A DNA stretch of 64,000 nt, taken from assembly GCF_020171805.1 (NCBI RefSeq), contig NZ_JAIVAF010000003.1, positions 434,001 to 498,000 on the forward strand, given 5' to 3'. A program made the position numbers and the translations under genes. The notes beneath the pieces were generated by a model. It saw only the letters and a list, made by a program, of their open reading frames with translations. It ran no database searches and had not been told where the DNA came from. Below, piece after piece: positions 1-8,920 of this stretch. Each line of letters starts with the position of its first letter. Position 1 is the stretch's first letter. This DNA is from Guptibacillus algicola. GTDB taxonomy: Bacteria > Bacillota > Bacilli > Bacillales > Guptibacillaceae.

Positions 1-983
1 TTGGGATCACGACGACAGTTGCTTACCTGTCTACTTTTCTAGCAGGCTTGCTCGCATTCTTTGCTGCACGTAATTTGTATCCGATTTTTCTTGAAACCGG
101 TGGCGCAGCATCAGAGATGGAGAACCCTGAAGAATCTCTCCTAGAGCCATTCTTTCAGGTAGAGATTCAACCGATGATGGGTGTGATGACAGCACTAGTT
201 CTAGCATTCACGCTCGGTTTAGGAATGGCTGCCATGAAGGAAAACAAGCTCAAAGGTGTCATGGTTGAATTTAGAACGATTATCGAGAAAGTGATCAGCT
301 ACGTTATCATCCCGTTATTGCCGCTTCATATCCTTGGTATTTTCGCGAATATGACGAGTGCAGGTCAGGTGCAAACGATTTTAAGCGTGTTTGCAAAAGT
401 TTTTGTTATGATTATTCTTCTTCACCTGACAATGCTCATCATTCAATATAGCGTGACGGGTGCAGCGACTTCACGAAATCCATTCAAATTATTAAAAGGG
501 ATGGTACCAGCCTACTTCACAGCGCTCGGTACACAGTCTTCAGCATCGACGATTCCAGTAACGCTCAGACAAACGAAGAAAAATGGTGTGCGTGAAAAGG
601 TAGCAGACTTCAGCATCCCGCTCCTTGCTACGATTCATCTTTCAGGAAGTACGATCACGATTGTTTCATGTGCGATGGCCGTCATGTTACTGAATGGACA
701 AGATCCAACGTTCGCTTCGATCACGCCATTCATCTTGATGCTTGGAATCACGATGATCGCAGCTCCTGGTGTACCAGGTGGCGCGGTGATGGCAGCGATT
801 GGCCTTCTAGAAAGCATGCTAGGCTTCGATGCGACGATGGTTTCTCTTATGATCGCACTTTACCTTGCACAAGATAGCTTTGGTACAGCAACGAACGTAA
901 CCGGGGATGGTGCATTAGCAGGGCTAGTCGATCGATTAACGTCGAAAAAGAAGAACGTTCAGCCTGTTGCAAAAGCGAATTAA
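1..983 (+). CDS. Dicarboxylate/amino acid:cation symporter, 5'-truncated by window edge
   Basis: C-terminal part of a sodium- or proton-coupled symporter of the DAACS/SDF family (PF00375), an inner-membrane carrier for dicarboxylates or acidic amino acids. The reading frame is open from base 3 without a proper start, so the gene begins outside the window. The family's serine-rich re-entrant motif is visible (GTQSSASTIPVT), and the later segment with PGVPGG and NVTGDG resembles the conserved NMDGT-containing transport motif, though here it reads NVTGDG. At least six hydrophobic segments are present. A strong terminator follows the stop. The family is clear; the substrate cannot be told from this fragment. 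Confidence 0.85.
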   Translation, partial: GITTTVAYLSTFLAGLLAFFAARNLYPIFLETGGAASEMENPEESLLEPFFQVEIQPMMGVMTALVLAFTLGLGMAAMKENKLKGVMVEFRTIIEKVISYVIIPLLPLHILGIFANMTSAGQVQTILSVFAKVFVMIILLHLTMLIIQYSVTGAATSRNPFKLLKGMVPAYFTALGTQSSASTIPVTLRQTKKNGVREKVADFSIPLLATIHLSGSTITIVSCAMAVMLLNGQDPTFASITPFILMLGITMIAAPGVPGGAVMAAIGLLESMLGFDATMVSLMIALYLAQDSFGTATNVTGDGALAGLVDRLTSKKKNVQPVAKAN

Positions 984-994
984 GTGTTTTATGG

Positions 995-1026
995 AAAGCA
1001 AGCTCAACTCGAGCTTGCTTTTTTTA
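995..1026 (+). terminator. Intrinsic terminator after symporter
   Basis: Perfect stem AAGCAAGCTC / GAGCTTGCTT with a short loop, followed by a T-run. Confidence 0.9.
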
Positions 1027-1266
1027 TATCGATAGACTCATTTTTGTTCTAATTGCCATAAGTGAGATGGTTCTATACTCATTTTTTGTGAAGAATAAAA
1101 GGGTTTTTTAGCGAAAATAGTCCTTTAAAAAAATCCTCCTAGGTCCTTTGATCGTTCCATTCCTTTCCATCTGGGCCAAATGAATCGAATTTTATCATTT
1201 GACAGGAAGTGTAAATTCTTTAAGAGAAGAAGTCTCCTTGAGAAATTTATTCTAACTGGGGGACTT

Positions 1267-2316
1267 ATGATGAACAAAAAGATGATTCCGATTGTAGTTT
1301 CAGGTATGTTAGTCGTTTCGGGAGGTTTGCTTGGTAATGGACAAAGTGTCGGGGCTGTAGGAAATGGTCCAGGGTATAACGGAAATGAAACGGTGAAGAA
1401 CGAGCGATTACATAACTATGAGGAAATGGTCAAAGTACTCGAGAGAATTGACAAACAGTCTGAAGCACTTGAACTTGAAGTATATGGACAGTCTGTAAAG
1501 GACCGCGATCTTTACCTCGCAAAATTTGGAGAGAATGAAGAAAATCCGACGATTCTTTTTTTAACACAACAACATGGGAACGAAACGCTCACGACTGAAG
1601 GGGCGTTAAAAGTCATCAAGTACTTGAGCACGAACAGTAAGGAAGTGAGAGAACTTCTTCAACATGTTAACGTTCTCATCGCACCGAGATTAAACGTCGA
1701 TGGTGCTGAAGGTGACGTGAATTTCTCTCTTGAAGATTATGCTGCAGGAACGCATACGCGCTATAATGCGAATGGGGTGGATCTGAACCGCGACCACGTG
1801 GATCGAAACCAGCCTGAAACAAAAGCACTGCATCAGAACGTCCTTCAGAAATATGAACCTGAGTATATGGTTGATCTTCACCATCAAGGAACAGAAACGA
1901 CTCTAGGAGACACTGATGAACTGGTATCAGGTTCGATTCTCTACCCAACGAATCCAGACGTTGATGCTGATGTCAGAGAAAAGTCTAAAAGGCTCGGTGG
2001 CGTTATGTATAATGCGATCGAAGCAAAAGGGTACGCTACGTTATCAAAATATGTAGGGGGAACAGCTCCTACCATCAGTCGAAATGGTCTTGCGGTTGAG
2101 TATGGCATTTCAACGCTTCTATTTGAAATGAGAGGTATGGCTGACCATTATTACGAGCCATATATTCTAGGTCAAAAAAGTAACGGCTATCTCATCAACC
2201 AGGCCGTAACAGGGATGAAAGCTGTCATCAAATCGATTGCGGATGGCTCAATCGAAACGCAAGATACAACATTCTGGGATACACTCCCTGAGAGTGGCCA
2301 TAAGGATAGCGAATAA
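1267..2316 (+). CDS. Secreted M14-family zinc carboxypeptidase
   Basis: Predicted extracellular metallocarboxypeptidase of peptidase family M14, 349 aa. The start at the ATGATG of 1267 follows a GGGGGA ribosome site; an upstream in-frame ATG at 1180 has no such site. Residues 1-35 form a signal peptide (KK, hydrophobic core, small residues). Catalytic features are visible: zinc ligands H103 and E106 in HGNE, the third ligand His in DLHHQG (about 205), substrate-binding NANGVDLNRDH, and the likely general-base glutamate in FEMRG (about 287). The gene is monocistronic with its own terminator. It probably trims peptides outside the cell for nutrition. The exact specificity (A-, B- or gamma-D-Glu type) is not decidable here. 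Confidence 0.88.
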   Translation: MMNKKMIPIVVSGMLVVSGGLLGNGQSVGAVGNGPGYNGNETVKNERLHNYEEMVKVLERIDKQSEALELEVYGQSVKDRDLYLAKFGENEENPTILFLTQQHGNETLTTEGALKVIKYLSTNSKEVRELLQHVNVLIAPRLNVDGAEGDVNFSLEDYAAGTHTRYNANGVDLNRDHVDRNQPETKALHQNVLQKYEPEYMVDLHHQGTETTLGDTDELVSGSILYPTNPDVDADVREKSKRLGGVMYNAIEAKGYATLSKYVGGTAPTISRNGLAVEYGISTLLFEMRGMADHYYEPYILGQKSNGYLINQAVTGMKAVIKSIADGSIETQDTTFWDTLPESGHKDSE

Positions 2317-2335
2317 ATTACTGAACAAGGAAAAG

Positions 2336-2361
2336 CGAGGCCGAGATGGTCTCGTTTTTTT
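2336..2361 (+). terminator. Intrinsic terminator after M14 peptidase
   Basis: Stem CGAGGCC / GGTCTCG (one G-U pair) with a 5-nt loop, then seven T. Confidence 0.85.
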
Positions 2362-2462
2362 GTGTAGGAAAAGAAAGTGACTTTTTAGAAAATACTCTTT
2401 ATTTCCAAAAACTAGTATGTCTATAATATAGCTATTATACGAAGATAGTGGAGGATAGAAAG

Positions 2463-3023
2463 ATGAACCCAATATTAATGGATATCCGTACTGAACTAGA
2501 GACTGAGCGATTAACGTTACGAATACCGATGCCAGGTGATGGAAAAGAGATTAATGAAGCCATTTATTCTTCGATGGAAGAACTCTCGCCATGGGTAGGA
2601 TTCGCTAGAGAAAATCCAACGGTCGAAGATACAGAAATCAATGTGCGTGAAGCACATATAAAGTTTTTGAAGCGTGAAGGCTTGAGGTTTCTTATTTTCG
2701 AGAAAGAAACAGGTAATTATGTCGGCACGACAGGTTTGCATAACCTTGATTGGGATGTCCCAAAGACTGAAATTGGCTACTGGATTAATACAAAATACAG
2801 TGGAAAAGGGTATATGACGGAAGCTGTTCGGAGGCTTTCCGCATTTGCGGAGAAAGAATTGAAGATGAAGCGCTTAGAGATTCAATGCGATATCGAAAAT
2901 AAAAAGAGCCGCGCAGTACCTGAGCGACTCGATTTTACCCTTGAGGCGATATTAAAGAATGATGATGTTCGTTTAGATGAATCAGGATTAACCGATACGT
3001 GTATCTATGCGAAGGTGTTTTAG
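2463..3023 (+). CDS. GNAT acetyltransferase, RimJ/RimL type
   Basis: 186-aa N-acetyltransferase of the Acetyltransf_3 (RimJ/RimL/YjaB-like) group, using acetyl-CoA. The ATG at 2463 lies 9 nt after GGAGG; a GTG at 2448 overlaps that ribosome site and was rejected. Family landmarks are seen: LETERLTLRIP at the N-terminus, the acetyl-CoA loop region YWINTKYSGKGYMTEA, and the typical NKKSRAVPERLDF segment, where the usual GF is DF. The gene stands alone and points toward the capA-like gene on the other strand. The substrate (ribosomal protein, antibiotic or small molecule) is unknown. Confidence 0.85.
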   Translation: MNPILMDIRTELETERLTLRIPMPGDGKEINEAIYSSMEELSPWVGFARENPTVEDTEINVREAHIKFLKREGLRFLIFEKETGNYVGTTGLHNLDWDVPKTEIGYWINTKYSGKGYMTEAVRRLSAFAEKELKMKRLEIQCDIENKKSRAVPERLDFTLEAILKNDDVRLDESGLTDTCIYAKVF

Positions 3024-3032
3024 GAAACTCCG

Positions 3033-4157
3033 CTATTGACCTGCTGTTGCGATCGTTAGAGATTGATTTCCTTTCACTTCAGAGACTGCGAAGTTGGAAG
3101 ATTGTGAGATTAGGTTTGAACGATAAATCATCTTATCCGTAATTCTAGCAGCGTTTTGTTTATCTGCTAGTGTGACAGTGCTGTCATGAATGACGGCAGG
3201 GATCAGCGTCACTTCATAGTTGTCCATCAACACATCGATCTTAGCGATCACTGTGTCAGCGCTGTCACCATCTACATAATCCGGGAATAAAAAGTTACCG
3301 AGTGAATACAGTATTGGTTTTCCGTTATAGTACTCCATCCCTTGAAGCACATGAGGATGTGACCCGATGATGATATCAGCACCAGCATCGATCATAGTAT
3401 GAGCGAAGTTTCTCTGGCTAGCACTCGGCTGAATAGTGCGTTCGGTTCCCCAGTGGAGATACACGATCGTCGTATCGCAATTGGCCGCTGACTTTTTGAT
3501 GTGTTCAATCACACGATCTTGCTGGTAACCGCTTGCAAGTCCGCCATCTTCATTTGCGTACCATGAGATTGCGGGTAATACTTGTGAAAAGCCAAGAATA
3601 TCAATTTTATGATTATTGATTGTGTCGGAATAAGCACGGTACGCTTCGTTTTCGTTCTTACCCGCTCCGATATAGTTCAAGTCTGCTTGTTTCAGTAAAT
3701 CGATCGTTTCGTATAAACCCTCTCTACCGAAATCCATCGCATGGTTATTCGCAAGGGACACGAGGTCAAAACCAGCGTCCTTCATCGCTTTTGCCGAGGC
3801 AGGCGGGGATTGGAACGTATAGAGCTTGTCCTGTTTATGTCCTGACGTACCGATTGCAGTTTCTAAATTTAATATGGACAGGTCAGAATCTTTTATTAGT
3901 GGTGATATATGTTGAAGTGGGTAGTTTGGTCCTTCTGTACTCATCGCTGTTTTGATTGACCAGTCGAACATGACGTCGCCGACAACGGTAATGTTATAGC
4001 TTGACGCTTTACTAGAAAGCTCTTTCGATAGCTCTCTCGTAATTTCTGTATGAGCCTGCGAGTTGACTGCTTCTGAACTTTTGGACGGGTTTACGACTAC
4101 TAGACTTAACACACCAACGACGAGCAAAAGACTTACTAGAATAACCAATCGCTTCAT
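3033..4157 (-). CDS. CapA-family protein (poly-gamma-glutamate biosynthesis-like)
   Basis: 374-aa exported protein of the CapA/PgsA family (PF09587), a calcineurin-like metallophosphatase-fold protein tied to polyglutamate capsule anchoring or export. The start is the ATG at 4157, 7 nt behind GAGGTG; an upstream ATG at 4172 overlaps that site. Residues 1-30 are a signal anchor. Motifs in order: TVVGDVMFDW, LNLETAIG, LANNHAMDFG, YIGAGKN, YLHWGTE, GSHPHVLQGM and YSLGNFLF, all typical of the family. No capB or capC genes are nearby, so this is an orphan paralogue and its role here need not be capsule synthesis. Confidence 0.88.
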   Translation of the reverse strand: MKRLVILVSLLLVVGVLSLVVVNPSKSSEAVNSQAHTEITRELSKELSSKASSYNITVVGDVMFDWSIKTAMSTEGPNYPLQHISPLIKDSDLSILNLETAIGTSGHKQDKLYTFQSPPASAKAMKDAGFDLVSLANNHAMDFGREGLYETIDLLKQADLNYIGAGKNENEAYRAYSDTINNHKIDILGFSQVLPAISWYANEDGGLASGYQQDRVIEHIKKSAANCDTTIVYLHWGTERTIQPSASQRNFAHTMIDAGADIIIGSHPHVLQGMEYYNGKPILYSLGNFLFPDYVDGDSADTVIAKIDVLMDNYEVTLIPAVIHDSTVTLADKQNAARITDKMIYRSNLISQSSNFAVSEVKGNQSLTIATAGQ

Positions 4158-4286
4158 ATATTCACACCTCATAGTTTTGTGAAAATTCGTAGTTCAAGGT
4201 AAATTATAACATGGAAATAATAGTCTTAAGATCTATTTTTAGTAATTTATTGGAAAGTATAGCTATTCCAAAAAGAAGGTGATGAG

Positions 4287-4910
4287 ATGAGAAACGCTTT
4301 TGTTTACGCAGCATTATTGCTACTACTTGCTGGTTGCAGCATGTCGGCTTCAGTCGATGATGAGCATCTGGCTTATATTTCACATGAACAAGAGGACGAG
4401 CACGAAAAGATGTATCGTGAGATGGGGATAGGGATTCTTTTAAACTATAATCTACGATTAACAAAAGCTGATGAGACTTGGGTGAACGTTTGGGTCGAAG
4501 GATTCGAAGATGGAAAGCCGATGTCGCCACTTCACATCGCTGAGCTATCCTATGGTTTCGCAATGGACGAGACACAAGAAGGAAATATGGGGTTCGGCAT
4601 TATTCAACCTGCTGAAGGAGAAGAGCTTTTTTCTCTTTATGCACCGGGAACGACGAGTGCACCTAAGAAAGTTTCAAATAATCCGATTGATCCAGAAATG
4701 CCTTACGGATGGGGATACACGATGGACGAGGAAATCACGCTTGACTCGGGAGATACGAAAGTCATTGGTGTTTATTATCAAAGTGGTAAGAAAGGCGAGA
4801 TCAGAAGCGTCGATGTTAAAAGCGAGGAAGGCATTGAGCGGATGATTACGGACGAAAATGTTGTGTTGCTTCTAAAGATAAAAGTAGAGCAAAAAGAACC
4901 GGAAAACTAA
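4287..4910 (+). CDS. Putative lipoprotein, function unknown
   Basis: 207 aa. The start at 4287 follows AAGAAGGTGATGAG. The N-terminus is a lipoprotein signal with lipobox LLAGC (Cys about residue 17), so the mature protein should be tethered to the outer face of the membrane. The rest is acidic, hydrophilic and without a domain I recognise; the middle carries a WVNVWVEGFEDG segment and the C-terminal half is predicted beta-rich. It has no terminator of its own and is followed about 85 bp later by the broken methyltransferase gene. Confidence 0.75.
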   Translation: MRNAFVYAALLLLLAGCSMSASVDDEHLAYISHEQEDEHEKMYREMGIGILLNYNLRLTKADETWVNVWVEGFEDGKPMSPLHIAELSYGFAMDETQEGNMGFGIIQPAEGEELFSLYAPGTTSAPKKVSNNPIDPEMPYGWGYTMDEEITLDSGDTKVIGVYYQSGKKGEIRSVDVKSEEGIERMITDENVVLLLKIKVEQKEPEN

Positions 4911-4995
4911 ACTATGTTAGTATTTAGATAACTTGCTAAAAGTTGGGTGAACGATGCGTGAAAAATGAGCAGATATATAGAGTAGGAGGATGTAG

Positions 4996-5622
4996 ATGTT
5001 AAGTAAACAAGGGTTTGATTTATGGGCGAATGAGTATGATCGCTCTGTACAGGTGAGTGAAGAAAGCAATGAATATCCATTCGCTGGTTATAAGGAAATC
5101 TTAAACGCGATTTATAACGAAGTCATGTCTTCAAATCAGGCGAACGTGCTTGATATTGGGTTTGGCACTGGTGTGTTGGCAAGCAGGTTATAAGAAGCGG
5201 GACATGACATTAACGGCATCGACTTCTCAAATGAAATGATTCGAATCGCACAGTTGAAAATGCCTTATGCTACGCTAATCGAATGGGATCTTACGAATGG
5301 GCTGCCTGAACATTTCAAGCAGAAAGAGTATGACTTTATTATTAGCACATATGCTCTTCACCATATTTCTGATGATGAGAAAGTAACGTTCATTAAAGAA
5401 CTTCTTCCCAAGCTTTCTGAAGGTGGGAAGATGCTGATCGGCGATGTTGCATTTGAAAACAGAAAGCAACTAGAAGAATGCCGAATTGACAATCTACATC
5501 ACTGGGACGAAGATGAATTTTACTTTGCTTTTGATGAGTTGAAGGCTGCTTTAGAGGGGTCTTGCAAGCTCGAATTTCACGGATTTTCACATTGTGGTGG
5601 GGTTATCCAAATTTCAAAATAA
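4996..5622 (+). pseudogene. SAM-dependent methyltransferase interrupted by one in-frame TAA
   Basis: A class I methyltransferase reading frame of 208 sense codons with one stop, TAA at 5191-5193, in the middle of the SAM-binding domain. Frame and homology are continuous across it: upstream VLDIGFGTGVLASRL (motif I), downstream EAGHDINGIDFSNEMI (motif II with the ribose-binding Asp), then STYALHHISD and a Gly-rich LSEGGKMLIGD. The start has a strong GGAGGATG ribosome site. As read, two fragments of 65 and 128 aa would result, the first lacking most of the fold. It is either a recent nonsense mutation or a sequencing error. Similar intact proteins are about 200-210 aa. Confidence 0.85.
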
Positions 5623-5633
5623 TAATTAAGGAT

Positions 5634-5663
5634 GGAAGCTGATGAATTCGGCTTCCGTTTTTT
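5634..5663 (+). terminator. Terminator after methyltransferase
   Basis: Stem GGAAGC / GCTTCC with an 11-nt loop, then TTTTTT. Confidence 0.7.
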
Positions 5664-5786
5664 CGTTGGCAGGATATCCTAAGTTCTTATCGAATGAATA
5701 CCTTTATCCTCTCGTGAGGTGATCCGTATAAGCCTAGCTCTTTCTGCATCTACTGTTATATCCCTAATAGAAAGTGAGCGTGCACT

Positions 5787-6740
5787 ATGAAAACGTGGTT
5801 CTGCGCTTGTTTAGTACTTTTTCTTTTGACAGCTTGTTCGTTTGAAGTTAGTGATCCGAGCTCCACTGTATTGCCTGAAGATGAACGAGTGATCGAAGAA
5901 GGGGATCGGTATTTGGGTGAGATTATTTCGTTGAAAGGAAATTTCCTTGATATCCCTGACTCTATAGAAGAAGAAAGAGATGCTGTGGAAGTGCAAATCG
6001 TTTCGTATGATGTTGAGGCTGATGATCTGACTAGTCATACGATCATGACTGATGAAGAAGCCTATCTTTCTTTCGCCAAAGAAACTGATAAACATAGAGA
6101 CTTATGGTATTTGTTTAGTGACTTGATTCCTTCTGAAAACCGTGAAATGGTCAAAGAGTTTTTGATTTTTACAGATGGGCGAGATGACGTTCTCGGCTAT
6201 GTCGAGCCATTAGATAATTCAGATGAATGGGTGCTCGCAATTGATTATGAAGATACTGTGAATGAGAAAGACTTCTATTACACGCTGGTACATGAATACG
6301 GTCATCTCTTGACCTTAAAGGACGATCAAATCGATCAAGAGGATTTAGCAGATGAGGATGCCGTCGAGGAAGCATTCATGGCCTGTGACTACTATTTTGC
6401 CTTTAACGGATGCAGCAGGCAGAATTCGTATATGAATGCGTTCTTTGAGACGTTCTGGGCTGATTATTATGATGAGTGGCTCGATCAAGACGTGGAATGG
6501 GATGAAGAAGCGCAAGTGGCGTTTTTCGAGAAGTATCCTAATCATTTTTCTACAGACTACGCAGCAACACATCCAGAAGAAGACATTGCTGAAGCGTGGA
6601 CACATTTCATCTTTTCGACGAAACCTACAGGGGAAACGACCGCTGATCAGAAGATTGCCTTTTTTTATCAGTTCTCTGAATTGGTCGAACTCAGGAAGAA
6701 TATTTTATTAAAGTTGAGTGATTCTCTGAAGGAGCAATAA
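5787..6740 (+). CDS. Lipoprotein with HExxH zinc metallopeptidase motif
   Basis: 317-aa predicted surface lipoprotein; lipobox LLTAC with Cys about residue 17. A gluzincin-like zinc site is visible: HEYGH at 169-173 and a downstream EDIAEAW whose glutamate (about 269) is placed as third ligand. The mature part is strongly acidic (many D/E), as expected for a secreted protein of a salt-tolerant organism. FNGC and MACDY give two further cysteines near residue 200 that might form a disulfide. Ribosome site is weak (GAAAGTGAG). The substrate is unknown; the family call rests on the zinc motif alone. Confidence 0.7.
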   Translation: MKTWFCACLVLFLLTACSFEVSDPSSTVLPEDERVIEEGDRYLGEIISLKGNFLDIPDSIEEERDAVEVQIVSYDVEADDLTSHTIMTDEEAYLSFAKETDKHRDLWYLFSDLIPSENREMVKEFLIFTDGRDDVLGYVEPLDNSDEWVLAIDYEDTVNEKDFYYTLVHEYGHLLTLKDDQIDQEDLADEDAVEEAFMACDYYFAFNGCSRQNSYMNAFFETFWADYYDEWLDQDVEWDEEAQVAFFEKYPNHFSTDYAATHPEEDIAEAWTHFIFSTKPTGETTADQKIAFFYQFSELVELRKNILLKLSDSLKEQ

Positions 6741-6974
6741 GCCTAGGACAAAAAGGTTCTCGGGTTGCTTTTTGCATGCTTTTATGAAATACGTGAAGAA
6801 TTCGCCCATTAATGGTAAAATAAATGATTGTGTAAAGCTGTTTCTTATAAAAGAATGTGATGTGCCGAAATAATGAAGATTTTAGACACGAACAGTTTTG
6901 AAGATAACTATAATAAAAATAAAAGGTTCGAGCGATCAATTTGCAATCGAACATGTTCATAAGTGAGGTAAGTA

Positions 6975-7910
6975 ATGGATAATCAACGTGTGTTTAACGA
7001 CCTGAGAAATAGTTTGCCAACAGCAGATGTCAGATTGAATGAACCACTGAATGTGCATACGTACACACAGATGGGTGGAAAAGCAGATGTTTTTGTTTTT
7101 CCTAGTGGTGCGGAAGATGCTAGAGCAGTGGTGGAGTATGCGAACGAGCACGATCTACCGTTAACGATTCTCGGAAAAGGATCGAATGTCATCATTCAGG
7201 ATGGCGGAATCCGAGGAATCGTGTTGAATATTTCAACACTTGATAAAATTGAACGAACTGGTGATACGGTTGTGGCTGAAGCGGGCGCTCGTATTATCGA
7301 AGTTTCCGAATACGCGCTGAAGCAACATCTATCAGGACTAGAATTCGCATGTGGAATTCCCGGGTCTGTAGGTGGTGCTGTGTACATGAACGCAGGAGCG
7401 TACGGTGGCGAAGTTGCAGACTGCCTCGAAAGTGTCCTTGGCGTCACGAAAGACGGTCAGCTCGTTCGTCGTAAAGCGGAAGAGCTCGATTTATCTTACC
7501 GCCACAGCAATGTTGATGAAACAGGCTTCCTTGTTCTTGAAGCAACGTTCCAATTGAAGCAAGGGAATTACGAAGAAATCAAAGCAATTATGGATGACCT
7601 TACGTTTAAGCGTGAAAGCAAACAGCCACTTGAATACCCATCTTGCGGTAGTGTGTTTAAGCGCCCACCAGGATTATTTGCAGGGAAACTTATTCAAGAT
7701 TCTGGTTTGCAAGGAACACGAATCGGTGGAGCGGAAGTTTCTAAGAAGCACGCTGGGTTTATCGTCAACATCGACAACGCAACAGCGACCGACTATCTCG
7801 ATGTGATCCATCACGTGCAAAACACTGTAAAAGAAAAGTTTTCGGTGGACTTAGAACGTGAAGTAAGAGTGATCGGTGAGCCTTTGAAGAAAAAAGATTC
7901 AGAGCAATAG
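6975..7910 (+). CDS. murB: UDP-N-acetylmuramate dehydrogenase MurB
   Basis: 311-aa FAD enzyme that reduces UDP-GlcNAc-enolpyruvate to UDP-MurNAc in cytoplasmic peptidoglycan precursor synthesis. The FAD-binding PCMH domain shows ILGKGSNVIIQDGG (about residues 60-75) and GIPGSVGGAVYMNAGAYGG; the C-terminal domain shows YPSCGSVFKRP with the catalytic serine and GGAEVSKKHAGFIVN with the glutamate. Length and the short C-terminal domain fit the type II MurB of Firmicutes. It stands alone here, not in a division and cell wall cluster. Ribosome site GTGAGG; strong terminator downstream. Confidence 0.95.
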   Translation: MDNQRVFNDLRNSLPTADVRLNEPLNVHTYTQMGGKADVFVFPSGAEDARAVVEYANEHDLPLTILGKGSNVIIQDGGIRGIVLNISTLDKIERTGDTVVAEAGARIIEVSEYALKQHLSGLEFACGIPGSVGGAVYMNAGAYGGEVADCLESVLGVTKDGQLVRRKAEELDLSYRHSNVDETGFLVLEATFQLKQGNYEEIKAIMDDLTFKRESKQPLEYPSCGSVFKRPPGLFAGKLIQDSGLQGTRIGGAEVSKKHAGFIVNIDNATATDYLDVIHHVQNTVKEKFSVDLEREVRVIGEPLKKKDSEQ

Positions 7911-7921
7911 AATAGCTTTGC

Positions 7922-7954
7922 AAAAAGGGATGATGGGCTTCATCCCTTTTTTTC
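7922..7954 (+). terminator. Terminator after murB
   Basis: Stem AAAGGGATGA / TCATCCCTTT followed by a T-run. Confidence 0.9.
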
Positions 7955-7979
7955 TTATTAAAAACGTGGGGGAAAGAGT

Positions 7980-8158
7980 GTGAGAAGAAAAATAGCTTTA
8001 CCCATCGGAATCCTCTGTCTTCTTGTTCTTACCTTTGGGTTGGTTACAAATAACCTAAGTATGCGATCAGCGATCGAAAGCTGCAAGCAAATGGAGAAGC
8101 GAAGGTAGACAAAGAGTGGTTCGGGATAAATTGGAACGTTTCGTGTGAGATCAAATAA
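7980..8158 (+). pseudogene. Small secreted peptide gene with a one-base frameshift
   Basis: A GTG start at 7980 behind GGGGGAAA opens a 42-codon frame: MRRK, a hydrophobic stretch LCLLVLTFGLV, then SCKQM and a quick stop at about 8108. Adding one base near 8088-8093 (AAA to AAAA before TGG) joins it to NGEAKVDKEWFGINW and SCEIK with a TAA at 8156-8158. The joined product (about 59 aa) looks like a natural small exported protein with two cysteines, so the best reading is a single-base deletion in an A-run. This is inferred from the reading frames, not from a known family. Confidence 0.55.
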
Positions 8159-8181
8159 ATTTGTTGAAGGAGTAGGAGAAT

Positions 8182-8679
8182 ATGAAGATTAGAGAAATTC
8201 AAGTTGCAGATGCAGAAGCGTTCTCATCACTAAGAAATACAGTAGATGCAGAATCACAGTATATGCTTTTCGAAGCGGATGAGAGAAAATACGATGTTGA
8301 ACAAGAAAAGAAGAAGCTTCAGTCAATGTTGAAAAGTGAAACCTCCACGATATATGTAGCACAACAGGACGATGAACTAGTAGGCTATCTAGTTGCTATT
8401 GGGTCTGATGCGAAAAAGAAACAACACGCAGTTTACCTCGTGATCGGTGTACTAGAAAAGTATCGAGGAACTGGAGTTGGAACAGCACTGTTTAGCACAT
8501 TAGAAGAATGGGCAAATGAGAGAAGCATACATAGAATTGAGCTAACTGTCGCAACACCTAACGAAGGTGGCCTTGCCCTATACAAGAAATTCGGCTTTGA
8601 GGTTGAAGGATTAAAGCGGCATTCATTGCTTATTGATGGTGAGTATGTCGATGAATACTATATGTCGAAACTGCTGTAA
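8182..8679 (+). CDS. GNAT family N-acetyltransferase
   Basis: 165-aa acetyltransferase (Acetyltransf_1). The acetyl-CoA pyrophosphate loop EKYRGTGVGTALF is at about residues 93-105, and the C-terminal ALYKKFGFEVEG is typical of the fold. Ribosome site GAAGGAGTAGGAG precedes the ATG. The remnant peptide gene ends 23 bp upstream, so both may share a promoter. The C-terminal segment SLLIDGEYVDEYYM resembles that of YkkB/YhhY-like enzymes, but the substrate remains unknown. Confidence 0.85.
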   Translation: MKIREIQVADAEAFSSLRNTVDAESQYMLFEADERKYDVEQEKKKLQSMLKSETSTIYVAQQDDELVGYLVAIGSDAKKKQHAVYLVIGVLEKYRGTGVGTALFSTLEEWANERSIHRIELTVATPNEGGLALYKKFGFEVEGLKRHSLLIDGEYVDEYYMSKLL

Positions 8680-8830
8680 CTTGTGATGAGGGACTAAACT
8701 TGGTGTGACACACAACGTAACAGGGAGAGAAGTATATATTAATGAATTCGTCCGTTTATAGATAAAATTGAAATTATCTCACTCGCACAATTGCGAAGTA
8801 TTCTATATAACTATTAAAGGTAAAATCGAA

Positions 8831-8859
8831 AAAGCTGTCGAGATTTTTCTCGACAGCTT
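8831..8859 (-). terminator. Terminator for catalase (minus strand)
   Basis: Stem AGCTGTCGAGA / TCTCGACAGCT; on the minus strand it is followed by TTTTT. It lies 62 bp beyond the catalase stop. Confidence 0.7.
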
Positions 8860-8860
8860 G

Positions 8861-8896
8861 AGCAGAACTTCTATGATTAGAAGTTCTGCTTTTTTA
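8861..8896 (+). terminator. Terminator for the GNAT gene (plus strand)
   Basis: Perfect stem AGCAGAACTTCT / AGAAGTTCTGCT followed by six T. Confidence 0.85.
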
Positions 8897-8920
8897 TACG
8901 ATACTTCCAGTATCTCCACC

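Noticed and set aside
635-877. Overlapping frames inside the symporter, murB, mtlA and other genes
   Set aside because: They are out-of-frame shadows of genes with clear family motifs and have no ribosome sites.
5191-5193. Stop-codon readthrough or recoding in the methyltransferase
   Set aside because: The codon is TAA, the position is not a redox site and no downstream structure supports recoding; mutation or base error is simpler.
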